Assembly: GCA_023382655.1 (NCBI GenBank)
Contig: JAHDWK010000035.1
Coordinates: forward strand, 1-64,000
DNA length: 64,000 nucleotides
DNA from: Anaerolineae bacterium
Lineage (GTDB): Bacteria > Chloroflexota > Anaerolineae > Promineifilales > Promineifilaceae
Reading direction: 5' to 3'
Below are positions 33,868 to 43,100 of the stretch, one piece after another (within the stretch, counting starts at the first letter, position 1; each line of letters opens with the position of its first letter). The position numbers were made by a program, and so were the translations under genes. The notes beneath the pieces were generated by a model. It searched no databases. It was not told where the DNA came from and saw nothing but the letters and a program-made list of their open reading frames with translations.

Positions 33868-35163
33868 CTACACGTAGCCAATTTCTTTGGCCGCCGCCAG
33901 CAGCTCCTCGCGGAAACGGGGATGGGCGATATTGATTAATTCCTGCACCCGCTGGCGGATAGATTTGCCATAGAGCGAGGCCACCCCAAATTCTGTGACC
34001 ACATAATGCACGTCATTGCGCGTTGTCACCACACCCGCGCCCTCGTTGAGCATGGGCACAATGCGGCTGACTGTACCACTCTGCGCCGTGGACGGGAAGG
34101 CGATGATCGGCAGCCCACCTTTGGAACGTGCCGCGCCGCGAATGAAATCTATTTGCCCCCCCACGCCGCTGTAAAAACGAGGGCCGATGGAGTCGGCGCA
34201 CACCTGCCCGGTCAGGTCTACTTGCAGGGCAGAGTTGATAGCCACCATTTTTTCGTTGCGGGCGATATTGAAGGGGTCATTGACGTAGTCAGTAGGGTGC
34301 ATTTCGATCAGCGGGTTATTATGGATAAATTCATACAATCGCTGGCTGCCAAAGAGGAACCCGGCCACAATTTTGCCGGGGTGGAACGTTTTGTGGGCAC
34401 AGTTGATGATGCCCTGTTCCACCAGGTCTATGACGCCATCGGAGAAGAGTTCGGTATGTACACCCAGGTCTTTGTGGTGGGTCAGACTGCGCAGCACGGC
34501 ATCGGGGATGCTGCCGATACCCATTTGCAGGGTGGCGCCGTTGGGGATCATGCTGGCGATATGCTGGCCGATTTGCAGGTTATCGGCGGAGGTGTCGCCT
34601 TGCGGCACTTCGGGCAAGGGATAATCTACTTCGACGATATGGTGCAGGCGGCTGACGTGAATGAAACAATCGCCCAGGGTGCGGGGCATTTGTCGGTTCA
34701 CTTCGGCAATGATAATGCGGGCGGATTCGGCGGCGGGTTTGGTGGTGCCCACTTCCACTCCGAAGCTGCAAAAGCCATGTTCGTCGGGTGGGGTGACGGA
34801 AATGATAGCCACATCCAGGGGCAGAATGCCGTTGCGGAAGAGGCCAGGGATTTCGGAAAGGAAGATGGGGGTGAAGTCGGCACGGCCGTCTTGCACAGCG
34901 CCGCGTACATTCCGGCCGATAAATAGGGCATTTACCCGAAAGTTGTCCTGAAATTCTGGTTCCACATACGGTGCTTTAGCGAAGGTGAGGATATGCGTAA
35001 GTTCGACGTTTTGCAGGCGATGGGCACATTCGGTAAGTCCCTGCGTGAGGGCGACGGGCACACCGGCGCCGCCACCCACATAGAGACGATTACCAGATTG
35101 CACAGCGCTGAGGGCGGTCTGCACGTCGGTTACTTTGTGGCGATAGATAGCTTCCCAGTTCAT
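33868..35163 (-). CDS. Acetyl-CoA hydrolase/transferase family CoA-transferase
   Basis: 431 residues of the 4-hydroxybutyrate CoA-transferase / acetyl-CoA hydrolase family. N-terminal substrate loops include YVGGGAGVPVALTQGL and SVTPPDEHGFCSFGVEVG. The catalytic glutamate is in HTELFSDG (about 240), and the glycine loop GVGGQIDFIRGAARSKGG lies further on. It moves CoA between short-chain acids, but the acid pair cannot be told from sequence. GGAG lies 5 bp before ATG 35163. Alanine dehydrogenase lies upstream on the same strand across a fold-back array, so joint transcription is possible. Confidence 0.9.
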   Translation of the reverse strand: MNWEAIYRHKVTDVQTALSAVQSGNRLYVGGGAGVPVALTQGLTECAHRLQNVELTHILTFAKAPYVEPEFQDNFRVNALFIGRNVRGAVQDGRADFTPIFLSEIPGLFRNGILPLDVAIISVTPPDEHGFCSFGVEVGTTKPAAESARIIIAEVNRQMPRTLGDCFIHVSRLHHIVEVDYPLPEVPQGDTSADNLQIGQHIASMIPNGATLQMGIGSIPDAVLRSLTHHKDLGVHTELFSDGVIDLVEQGIINCAHKTFHPGKIVAGFLFGSQRLYEFIHNNPLIEMHPTDYVNDPFNIARNEKMVAINSALQVDLTGQVCADSIGPRFYSGVGGQIDFIRGAARSKGGLPIIAFPSTAQSGTVSRIVPMLNEGAGVVTTRNDVHYVVTEFGVASLYGKSIRQRVQELINIAHPRFREELLAAAKEIGYV

Positions 35164-35177
35164 TGGTTCTCCGGCGT

Positions 35178-35250
35178 CTGTAATTCGTAAACCGTGATCC
35201 GTGATCCGTAAACCGATTACGGATCACGGATTACCCATTACGGATTACGA
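35178..35250. repeat. Fold-back heptad array between ald and the CoA-transferase gene
   Basis: The words CGTAAAC, CGTGATC, CGTGATC, CGTAAAC are followed by CGATTAC, GGATCAC, GGATTAC, CCATTAC, GGATTAC in 7-bp steps: an almost perfect palindrome. It includes the ald stop codon. Confidence 0.9.
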
Positions 35251-36323
35251 GTTTGTTTGCCTTGTAGCAGGTTGATGCCTTTTTCCAGGGCGGGCATTTG
35301 CGCGAAGGCCGCGGGTAGGCCATGTTCGGCGGCGGCCAGCAGGTAGGGCAGGGCAGAATTGGTGATGGCGTGGCTGGTGGTACGGGCGTAGACGGCCGTC
35401 ATGTTGGGCACGGCATAGTGGATAACCCCTTCGGCCACATAAGCCGGGTCGCGCAGGGTAGTGGGGCGGATGCCTGCCACACAACCGCCCTGGTCAATGG
35501 AGAAGTCCATAATGACGGAACCTTTGCGCATACTGCGCACCATATCACGGCTGATGATGATAGGGGCGCGCTGACCAGGCAGAGAGACGGCGCCAATGAG
35601 GACATCGGCGAAGGCGGTAGTGCGTTTCAGGTTGTATTCGTTGGCGAACATGGTGGTGACACGGCCGTCGAAGCGGTTATCAATGACACGCAGCGCTTCA
35701 ATGTTCTGGTCTAATACCGTTACCTGGGCGCCCATGCCCATGCAGGCGCGGGCGGAATTGCGCCCCAACACACCGGCGCCCACGATGACGACGGTGGCGG
35801 GGGGCACACCGGCCAGCCCGCTGAGCAAAATGCCCAACCCGTCACCGGCCAGCCCGGCCTGGTAACTGCTGAGGAGTTGCCCGGCAATGAGGGGGGCCAT
35901 ACGCCCGGCGACTTCGCTGGCGGGACGCAGTACGGGGCGGTTGCCATCTGGTTCTTCAATCATTTCGTAGGCCACGGCCGTAATTTCGTGGTTTTCCAAT
36001 GCCTGCCGCAGGTCGGGCGAGGCCACGGATAGGTGTAAAAAGGAAAAGATGGTTTGTCCGGGACGGAAAAGGGGGTGCTCCTCGGCACAGGGGCGGGTGA
36101 CTTTGGCGATGATGTCGGCACGGCCGTAGACTTCTCCGGCGGAATAGACGATCTCGGCCCCGGCCTGCCGGTAGGCCTCATCACTAAAACCGGCGCCAGC
36201 GCCGGCGCCAGTCTGCACATAGATGGTGTGCCCGGCCTGTTTCATGGCTAAGACGCCGGCCGGGGTCAGACCCACCCGCCGTTCCAGGTCTCGCACTTCT
36301 TTGGGTATGCCAATGGTAGTCAT
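35238..36323 (-). CDS. ald: Alanine dehydrogenase
   Basis: 361 residues, the family's normal length. The N-terminal motif is IGIPKEVRDLERRVGLTPAG with the substrate-binding Arg and Lys, and the NAD-binding loop is VVIVGAGVLGRNSARACMGMG (about 168-188). VIMDFSIDQGGC and NMTAVYARTTSHA also match. It oxidises L-alanine to pyruvate and ammonia with NAD. AAGGAA lies 7 bp before ATG 36323. The last residues TRNP and the stop codon are coded by the adjacent heptad array. Confidence 0.95.
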   Translation of the reverse strand: MTTIGIPKEVRDLERRVGLTPAGVLAMKQAGHTIYVQTGAGAGAGFSDEAYRQAGAEIVYSAGEVYGRADIIAKVTRPCAEEHPLFRPGQTIFSFLHLSVASPDLRQALENHEITAVAYEMIEEPDGNRPVLRPASEVAGRMAPLIAGQLLSSYQAGLAGDGLGILLSGLAGVPPATVVIVGAGVLGRNSARACMGMGAQVTVLDQNIEALRVIDNRFDGRVTTMFANEYNLKRTTAFADVLIGAVSLPGQRAPIIISRDMVRSMRKGSVIMDFSIDQGGCVAGIRPTTLRDPAYVAEGVIHYAVPNMTAVYARTTSHAITNSALPYLLAAAEHGLPAAFAQMPALEKGINLLQGKQTRNP

Positions 36324-36477
36324 AACAGCTTCCTTAAAAATCGTGTTCAGGTATTCATCAGGTATAGTGTAAGCTGGGGAACGTTGCCAGGCATATGATG
36401 ATTGTCACGGGTGGGCAGGCAGAACGTCAGCAGATGGGCTAAAATCGGGCAATCAACTTGAGGTGAGGAGTAAGGTC

Positions 36478-36948
36478 ATGGAAATAAGTTTTCGTCTGGC
36501 AGAATTGGCCGATGTGGAAACGCTTGTACGTTTTCACGTGGCTTTGAATGAGTATGACGGTACGGTGGCCGACCCGGCGCGGGCACAAGCCGGACTGGAA
36601 CTGCTTCTAGGCCGGGAGGATTTAGGCGGTGTATGGCTCATTTGCGCCGATGAGACACCGGTCGGATACATCGTGCTGACCTGGGGCTTTAGCCTGGAGT
36701 TTGGCGGGCGAGATGCGTTTGTGGATGAACTCTATATTGAGGAGGGTTATCGGGGGCAGGGGGTAGGCCGGCAGACGTTAGCGTTTGCCGAAAGCATTTG
36801 CCGGGCGCGGGATATTCAGGCGCTGCATTTGGAAGTTGAGCGCGAAAATGTGAATGCGCAGGTTGTTTATGAGCGGGTGGGTTTTGAAAAGCGGGCGGGG
36901 TATTTTTTGATGTCGAAACGGGTGGGGACGGCGATTCGTAATCCGTAA
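36478..36948 (+). CDS. GNAT family N-acetyltransferase
   Basis: 156 residues from ATG 36478, preceded by GAGGAG; a GTG 15 bp earlier is in frame but less likely. The acetyl-CoA loop is EEGYRGQGVGRQTLAFAES, followed by ALHLEVERENVNAQVVYERV and GFEKRAGYFLM, typical of GNAT motifs A and B. The acceptor is unknown. The C-terminus IRNP and the stop codon are supplied by a heptad array. Confidence 0.88.
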   Translation: MEISFRLAELADVETLVRFHVALNEYDGTVADPARAQAGLELLLGREDLGGVWLICADETPVGYIVLTWGFSLEFGGRDAFVDELYIEEGYRGQGVGRQTLAFAESICRARDIQALHLEVERENVNAQVVYERVGFEKRAGYFLMSKRVGTAIRNP

Positions 36949-36992
36949 TCCGTTATCGGTAATCGGTAATCGGTTTACGGACTACGGACTTC
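36934..36992. repeat. Fold-back heptad array after the GNAT gene
   Basis: In 7-bp steps: CGTAATC, CGTAATC, CGTTATC, GGTAATC, GGTAATC, GGTTTAC, GGACTAC, GGACTTC. The first half pairs with the second. The GNAT stop TAA lies in the second word. Confidence 0.85.
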
Positions 36993-36997
36993 GAGCA

Positions 36998-37477
36998 ATG
37001 GCGATGTACGACGAGATTCTGCGGTTGTTAGATAAACGGGGAGTGGTCTATACGCTGCATTACCATGAGCCGGTGCGCACGGTGGCGGAGGTGGAGGAGA
37101 AGCTACCACTGTTGTTGGACAGGATGTTGAAGACGATTGCGTTTCGGCTGCGCGACGGCCGTTACGTGTTGGCCGGTTTGCGTGGGCATGACCGGTTGAG
37201 CTACCCGCTGCTGGCGCGGGCATTGGGCGTAAACCGGCGGGATGTGACCAGTCTGTCGCCAGAGGCAGTGGCGGCGGAGTTGGGTTTTGCAGTAGGCGGC
37301 GTGGGGCCGTTTGCCCTACGGGAAGATGTGCTGGTGCTGTTTGACGGCCGTCTCACCGGCATGGACACGGTTTATTGTGGCAGCGGCCTGAGTACGGTCA
37401 CGCTGGCGGTTGATTTTGCCGATTTACTGCGCGTGGTTGACGGCCATGTGGTGACGTTGGTAGGTGGTAATCCATAA
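36998..37477 (+). CDS. YbaK/EbsC-type aminoacyl-tRNA deacylase
   Basis: 159 residues with the YbaK/ProX fold. LLDKRGVVYTLHYHEPVRTV is the N-terminal motif, MLKTIAFRLRDGRYVLAGL carries the conserved lysine region, and GFAVGGVGPFAL and DTVYCGSG are the closing loops. Such proteins hydrolyse mis-charged aminoacyl-tRNA in trans. The specificity cannot be read here. The last residues GGNP and the stop codon come from a repeat-like word (GGTAATCCATAA). Confidence 0.88.
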   Translation: MAMYDEILRLLDKRGVVYTLHYHEPVRTVAEVEEKLPLLLDRMLKTIAFRLRDGRYVLAGLRGHDRLSYPLLARALGVNRRDVTSLSPEAVAAELGFAVGGVGPFALREDVLVLFDGRLTGMDTVYCGSGLSTVTLAVDFADLLRVVDGHVVTLVGGNP

Positions 37478-37550
37478 TCGGTCTACAGTGGTGAATTGGT
37501 TGACGGCCGTGGCGCTACAGGTGTGGCCGGTATAACCAGGTATATACGAA

Positions 37551-38651
37551 CTAACCTTTCCAAAAAGAGATGGAGAAATGGGCACCTTGTGGCTGGCGGT
37601 TATTCACAGAGATCTCGCCCTGGTGGAAATCGGCAACCATTTTGCAGAAAGCGAGTCCCAGGCCAATGGCACGGCCGTTGCCCCATGTTGGCTGTAACAC
37701 CTCAAACTTCTCAAAAATTCGCCTCTGTTCTATGTCTGGCACTCCCGGTCCTTCATCTAGCACGGAAAGGGTAAAAGCTGCCCCTCGGGCCTCTTGCTGG
37801 CGTGGGTAGCAGACGGCCAGCGTAATGTTACCTCTGTTGGGGCTGTATTTGATCGCATTGGTCATCAAATTATCTACGGCACGAGTAAATAAATGTGTGT
37901 CCAGGAATAGGGGATAGGGTTGCTCAGGTACATCCAGTTGCAACGTCAGATTGCTCGCTCGCAACTTAATGTCCAGGTACTTCACCTGGTCTGCCACTAT
38001 CTGTTGCAAGTCCACCTGTTTGAGGTCAGGGACCAGAACACCATGTTCCATTTTAGCTGCCAGCAACAAATCATTCAGAAATGTTTCCACATGGCGTGCT
38101 AAATCTAAAATGGCACAAGCTGAATCGGTTACTTTTGTTTCAGGTAGCTGGGCGGAGGCGAGCAAACTGCTATGCAGCATGATGGCGTTTAAGGGGTTGC
38201 GAATGTCATGCACAATCATATTAGCCATGTCTCGGCGTAGTTGCAGAGCGGCTTGTAGACTGTCGTGCTGCTGCTTGATGCGCAACATAGACAAGATCCG
38301 TACTAATAGTTCATTTGTATCCACCGGTTTATTGAGAAATTCATCAGCGCCGGCCATCAAGCCCCGTAACAAATCCTCCTTGTCATTTAAGGCTGTTATC
38401 AAAATGATGGGCAGGTGTTGCCAGCACGGATTCTGCCGGATGCGCCGGCATAAGGTAAACCCGTCCATCCCTGGCATCATCACATCGAGCAGCAAAACAT
38501 CCGGGTGGAGCGTTTCTAATTTTTCCAGTGCTTGCGCCCCACTGTTTGCCGTTGCTGTGGCAAAGCCCCTGAACGCCAGGAGGTCCTCAAAACCTTCACA
38601 ATGGATGGGGTCGTCGTCAACGATAAGAATGAGAGGTAACTGATTCATCAA
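37551..38651 (-). CDS. Receiver-histidine kinase protein (REC-HisKA-HATPase)
   Basis: 366 residues. Receiver domain about 7-122 with acidic pocket VDDDP, phospho-acceptor D56 in LLLDVMMPGMDG and K108. A HisKA domain follows with H148 in MIVHDIRNPLNAIM, and HATPase boxes NLMTNAIKYSPN (about 262-272), DEGPGV and GLGLAF. No sensor domain or membrane helix is present, so the kinase is probably driven by phosphorylation of its own receiver. Its ATG overlaps the stop of the upstream kinase by 4 bp (ATGA); it is the last gene of a three-gene operon. Confidence 0.92.
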   Translation of the reverse strand: MMNQLPLILIVDDDPIHCEGFEDLLAFRGFATATANSGAQALEKLETLHPDVLLLDVMMPGMDGFTLCRRIRQNPCWQHLPIILITALNDKEDLLRGLMAGADEFLNKPVDTNELLVRILSMLRIKQQHDSLQAALQLRRDMANMIVHDIRNPLNAIMLHSSLLASAQLPETKVTDSACAILDLARHVETFLNDLLLAAKMEHGVLVPDLKQVDLQQIVADQVKYLDIKLRASNLTLQLDVPEQPYPLFLDTHLFTRAVDNLMTNAIKYSPNRGNITLAVCYPRQQEARGAAFTLSVLDEGPGVPDIEQRRIFEKFEVLQPTWGNGRAIGLGLAFCKMVADFHQGEISVNNRQPQGAHFSISFWKG

Positions 38652-40132
38652 GTTCTGGCACTCCGGTTACGGATATGGTGGGCAAGCGGATTTCCACCAT
38701 AACGCCGGGGGGCATCTGGGCGGTTATATATCTGGCAACGGCCGTTGGCCCTGTGTATCAGCGACTCCACCATCGGCAGCCCTACCCCCAACCCTGTCAC
38801 ATTACCGGTAAAATACTTCTCACCCTGATAATATGGCCGCCAGGCATTTGTCAATTGTTCAGGTGAAAGATGAATACCGTCATCCATGATGGCGATTCGG
38901 ACATATTGCCCCTCAGCAACCACCCGCACGGAAACCTGGGGCTTTTGCTCTGGATGAAATTTCCGGGCATTATCCAGCAATTCGCGCAAGACTCTCCCCA
39001 GCTCTTCCGCGCTCAAAGGTAAAAGGCGGTCATTATTAGAGAATGTACCCTCAAAACTCACTACCGGTGTGGCTAACCCCATTTCCGTAGCCAGCCATAC
39101 CATTAAGGCGCGCAATTTTCTGGCGGGAAAATAAACCTTCTCTTTAAGCGGAGAATGATGGATGGCGTCGGTAAACTCATTGATGCGTTCCACTTCCTGG
39201 CGTAGTTGTTCAGCTTTTTTATATACTGCATCCAGAAGTTCCATACTCTTCGCTTCCGAGTCGTTTTGCAGACGTTTCTTCAGCAGCGCCAACCCCGGCA
39301 ACATCACCATCAGGGGGGTTCTTAACTTATGCTGCACCAGAATATGAAATGCCCGCACCTCTTGTTGCAGCCGCACCTGTTCGGTTGCGTCTGTCAGGCC
39401 AATGACCCATTTGTCACCGCCAGCGTCAGGTAATCTGGCCAGCGTGTGAATGCCCAACCAGAAGGATTGCGCCCACCCATTTTCTGGCTGTGTCAGGTAG
39501 CGGGTATGGCCTGGCTGAGTGGGGGCAGGCCAGGATGCCCACGATTCCGACATCATCAGACGATAGGCTTTGGTGGCTACATCCCAAAAGCGGGGCGGAG
39601 ACGCCTCCAGAGAATGGCGTTCGGGCAGGTGGAGATACTGGCAAGCCATGTTGTTGGCAAAGACGATTTCATCCCGATCATTGATGATCAGATACCCCAT
39701 ATTGGCATGGGCCACAACCTGTTCGAACTTGGTGCGCTCATTGAGTAATTGGCGATAACGATTGAGCCGCAAGATAGTGCGTACACGGGCTTGCAGTTCG
39801 GCAATGTGATAAGGCTTGGTCAGGAAATCATCCGCGCCCGCTTCAATACCACGCATTCGTGACTCCTGGTCATCCAGAGCAGTGAGAAGGAGGATAGGAA
39901 TTTCGGCTGTCAGCGGATTGCTGCGCAATGCCTGACACACAGCAAAACCATCCATCCCTGGCATCATCACATCCAACAGAATCAGATCCGGCAAAACTGC
40001 CTGGGCACGCTCTAATCCGGCCTGCCCATGAGTTTCTGTCAAAATTTCGCAGTTTGGCCCTTGCAGAATATCGGTCAATGTCTCCCGGCTGATAGGGTCA
40101 TCATCCACGATAAGAATCTGGCTGTGTGTCAT
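38648..40132 (-). CDS. REC-PAS-histidine kinase with atypical H box and likely 3' frameshift
   Basis: 494 residues as read. Receiver about 5-120 (D54, K106), PAS about 135-255, HisKA with H268 in VQHKLRTPL where the usual next residue Glu is Lys, N box ELLDNARKFHPE, G2 box GNVTGLGVGLPMVES. The annotated frame ends in an unlikely tail APRRYGGNPLAHHIRNRSAR. If the six Gs at 38707-38712 were five, the frame would read APGVMVEIRLPTISVTGVPE and continue to a stop at 38617, a normal HATPase end. So there is a one-base frameshift, real or from sequencing. Overlaps both neighbours by 4 bp. Confidence 0.88.
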   Translation of the reverse strand: MTHSQILIVDDDPISRETLTDILQGPNCEILTETHGQAGLERAQAVLPDLILLDVMMPGMDGFAVCQALRSNPLTAEIPILLLTALDDQESRMRGIEAGADDFLTKPYHIAELQARVRTILRLNRYRQLLNERTKFEQVVAHANMGYLIINDRDEIVFANNMACQYLHLPERHSLEASPPRFWDVATKAYRLMMSESWASWPAPTQPGHTRYLTQPENGWAQSFWLGIHTLARLPDAGGDKWVIGLTDATEQVRLQQEVRAFHILVQHKLRTPLMVMLPGLALLKKRLQNDSEAKSMELLDAVYKKAEQLRQEVERINEFTDAIHHSPLKEKVYFPARKLRALMVWLATEMGLATPVVSFEGTFSNNDRLLPLSAEELGRVLRELLDNARKFHPEQKPQVSVRVVAEGQYVRIAIMDDGIHLSPEQLTNAWRPYYQGEKYFTGNVTGLGVGLPMVESLIHRANGRCQIYNRPDAPRRYGGNPLAHHIRNRSART

Positions 40133-43100
40133 ATGGATTCCTCGAGCTGGTAGGAACTTTCCTCGGTGTTGGTCATATCCTCAATAAGTGTCGTCAGGTC
40201 GTGCAACGTAAAGGGTTTGGTTAAGTACGCCGTAGCGCCTGCTTGCAGGCAGCGTTCGCGGTCGCCGGGCATGGCCAGCGCCGTCAGCGCCACGATGGGC
40301 ACGTTAGCTGTCTGGATGCCATTGTGGCGAATACGTTGGATCGCTTGCAAGCCGTCCATATCTGGCATGTGGATGTCCATCAGTACCAGGTGGGGCCGTA
40401 CCTGACCAATTTTTTCTAAAACTTCGACACCATTTTGCGCTAACGTCACGTCATAACCAATATCCGCTAAATAATCTTGCAGGGTCTCGATAATCTCTTT
40501 GTTATCTTCAGCCAGAAGAATGCGCTTTCTTGTACTGTCTGAGACAGCAGATAAACCTTGTACTGATAGTAATTTGTCTGTATTAGGCTTTTTCATTTTT
40601 TCTTTTCGTTTCCAGGGTAAGCGGACGGTGACTTGCGTACCCTGGTTTACAATACTATTTATTTCAATACCACCGCTGTGGAGATCAACCAGTTGCCGAA
40701 CCAACGTCAACCCCAATCCTGTGCCTTCATATTTGCGATCCAGACCACTATCTAACTGCACAAAGGGCTGAAAAAGCGTGGGCATGTTGGCTGCGGCGAT
40801 GCCAATACCGGTGTCGGAAACGGTAAAGGCAACGGCATTAATCGCTATCTCTGACCGGACATTGAGGTGTACCTGGCCGCCATCAGGGGTGAACTTAACC
40901 GCGTTGCTCAACAGATTAACAAGAATTTGTTTCACACGACGGGGATCGGCCTCCATTTCTCTTACATCTGGGTCTACTTCCAGAGATAGGGAAATGTTCT
41001 TGTGTTGTGCCTGCTGCTGTACCATGATCAGGCTTGATTGGGAAACTTCCTGCACGGAGATCCTGGTCAAGTCCAGTGTCAGTTTGCCGGCATCAATCTT
41101 GGCAACATCGAGTATGTCGTTGATCAGCGATAGCAGATATTGGCCGCTGTTACGAATGATTTCTACGGAACGCGCCTGTTTTTCATTTAATGGGCCGTAA
41201 CGGGTGTTTTGCAGCAAGTTAGTGCGCAACAAGATAGAACTGAGAGGTGTGCGCAGTTCGTGGCTCATGTTGGCCAGAAATTCATCACGACTGCGCATGG
41301 CGCTGCTTAACCGGGTGTTGGCGATGTGGAGGGCTGCGGTTCGTTCCTCCACACGCCGGGACAGATCGTGCGCTTGCTGTTGTACCTGTTGGAACAAAGC
41401 GGTACGGTAAAGGGCATTGGCGGTAATGTCGGCAACGGCTGTTAATAATTGCACTTCTTGTGTCTGGAAAATGGCCCTTCGTCCAATCCAGAAAGCGCCA
41501 AATTGTTGCTCCGGTACTTGTAGTTGAATGCTGGCTAATGCCTGGATGGGTTCCAGTTCTGTGTGGATAGACGGGCCAAACAATGCCGAAACGTCGTTGA
41601 GGAGGATGGCTCTTGCCACGGTGTTAAGCTGATGATGTTCGTGGTTAAGCGCCGACAGCCATTCCCCTTTGGCAAATGCTGTATGCCCTACCGCATAATC
41701 CACCCTATAAGCGCCGGTATGGGGGTCTTGTTGTACCAATGCCGCGCCATCAGCCTGAAAAATGGCTTGCAGTTCATACAGAGTGGCTAACAATATCTCG
41801 GTATGGTTGTTAGCCTGGCGCAGTGCCGAGGCTACACGGGCAATGGCCGCCTGTTTCTGCTGTGACCGGACTCCTTCGCTGACGTTGCGCATGACAATAC
41901 CGACGCTGTTGCCCGGCTGGTCTGGTTCATTGATGGGAAAGACATCGGTATCTACGTATAAGATATTGTCGTTCTGGAAACGCAGGCTAAGCCGCCCCTG
42001 CCATTTTTCTTCGTCGGTGAGGGCATTTTGCACCAGCCGATTCAGGTCTACTTCATGAATTGCGTCTGCCAGCAATTGTAACGGTTGCCCGATAATCCCC
42101 CTGGCGTCTTTGCCGGTGAGGGCGGTGAAGTAGGGGTTGGCGTAGATGATGTAGTTGTCCCGATCTACGACGATCTGGAGTTCGGTGGCCTGTTCCACCA
42201 GGGCGGCCAACCGGGCGATTTGGACGTCGTGTTGGCGGCGCTCGGTAAGGTCGCGGGCTATGGCCAGTACGGCCGTGATGCGCCCTTCGGTGTCATATTC
42301 TGGCGTTAGACGCCAATTGATATAAAAACGGCCGTACTCACTCTCATAGTAAAACTCCGCTTCCACCGGTTGCCCGGTTTGCAACACGCTCTGAAACTTT
42401 TGTTGCCATATGTCGGTAAGTTCCGAGGGGACGCCCAGGTCGCTGTATGTTTTGCCCAGATATGCTTCAGTGGGCAGGCCGGACACGGCCGTGACGTTTG
42501 AGCTAACGTACACATGACGGCCCTGATCGTCAAACCGAAAGACCATATCCGGCAAATTTTCTACCAGGTTACGGAAACGGGATTCACTTTCCTGTAATGC
42601 TTTTTTCGCCTCTCGATCTTGGGTCACGTCTTGTTTGATGGCAATAAAGTGCGTAATCTCTCCGGCTTCATTTTTCAGCGGCGTAATGGTCATTTCCTCC
42701 ACATACTCTTGCCCGTCACGCCGGCGGTTGATCATCTCTCCATGCCACACTTCACCTGACTGAATCGTTCGCCAGAGATGCTGGTAGAAAGCTGGTGACT
42801 GTCGGCCAGATTTCAAGATTGTGGGAGTATTACCCACTATTTCCTCCGGCGAAAATCCGGTCAGCCTGGTGAAGGCGGCGTTGACCCAATTTATTTTGCC
42901 CCCATTGTCGGTGATGAGTACCGCATTGGCGGTGCTCATAAGCGCCGTAGATAACAGGTGCAACTGATCTTGATCCTCTCTACGGCGCGTAATGTCTCGC
43001 GCCACAAAAATGAAATCAGCCTGCTTGGCCACCACCCGCATGGTTATTTCCAGCCAGATGTAACGGCCGTGTTTGTTCCTGACCTGGCATTCAAACAAGG

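Noticed and set aside
34006..34926. 306-codon plus-strand open frame opposite the CoA-transferase gene
   Set aside because: It mirrors the conserved enzyme on the other strand; composition and lack of motifs show it is not a gene.
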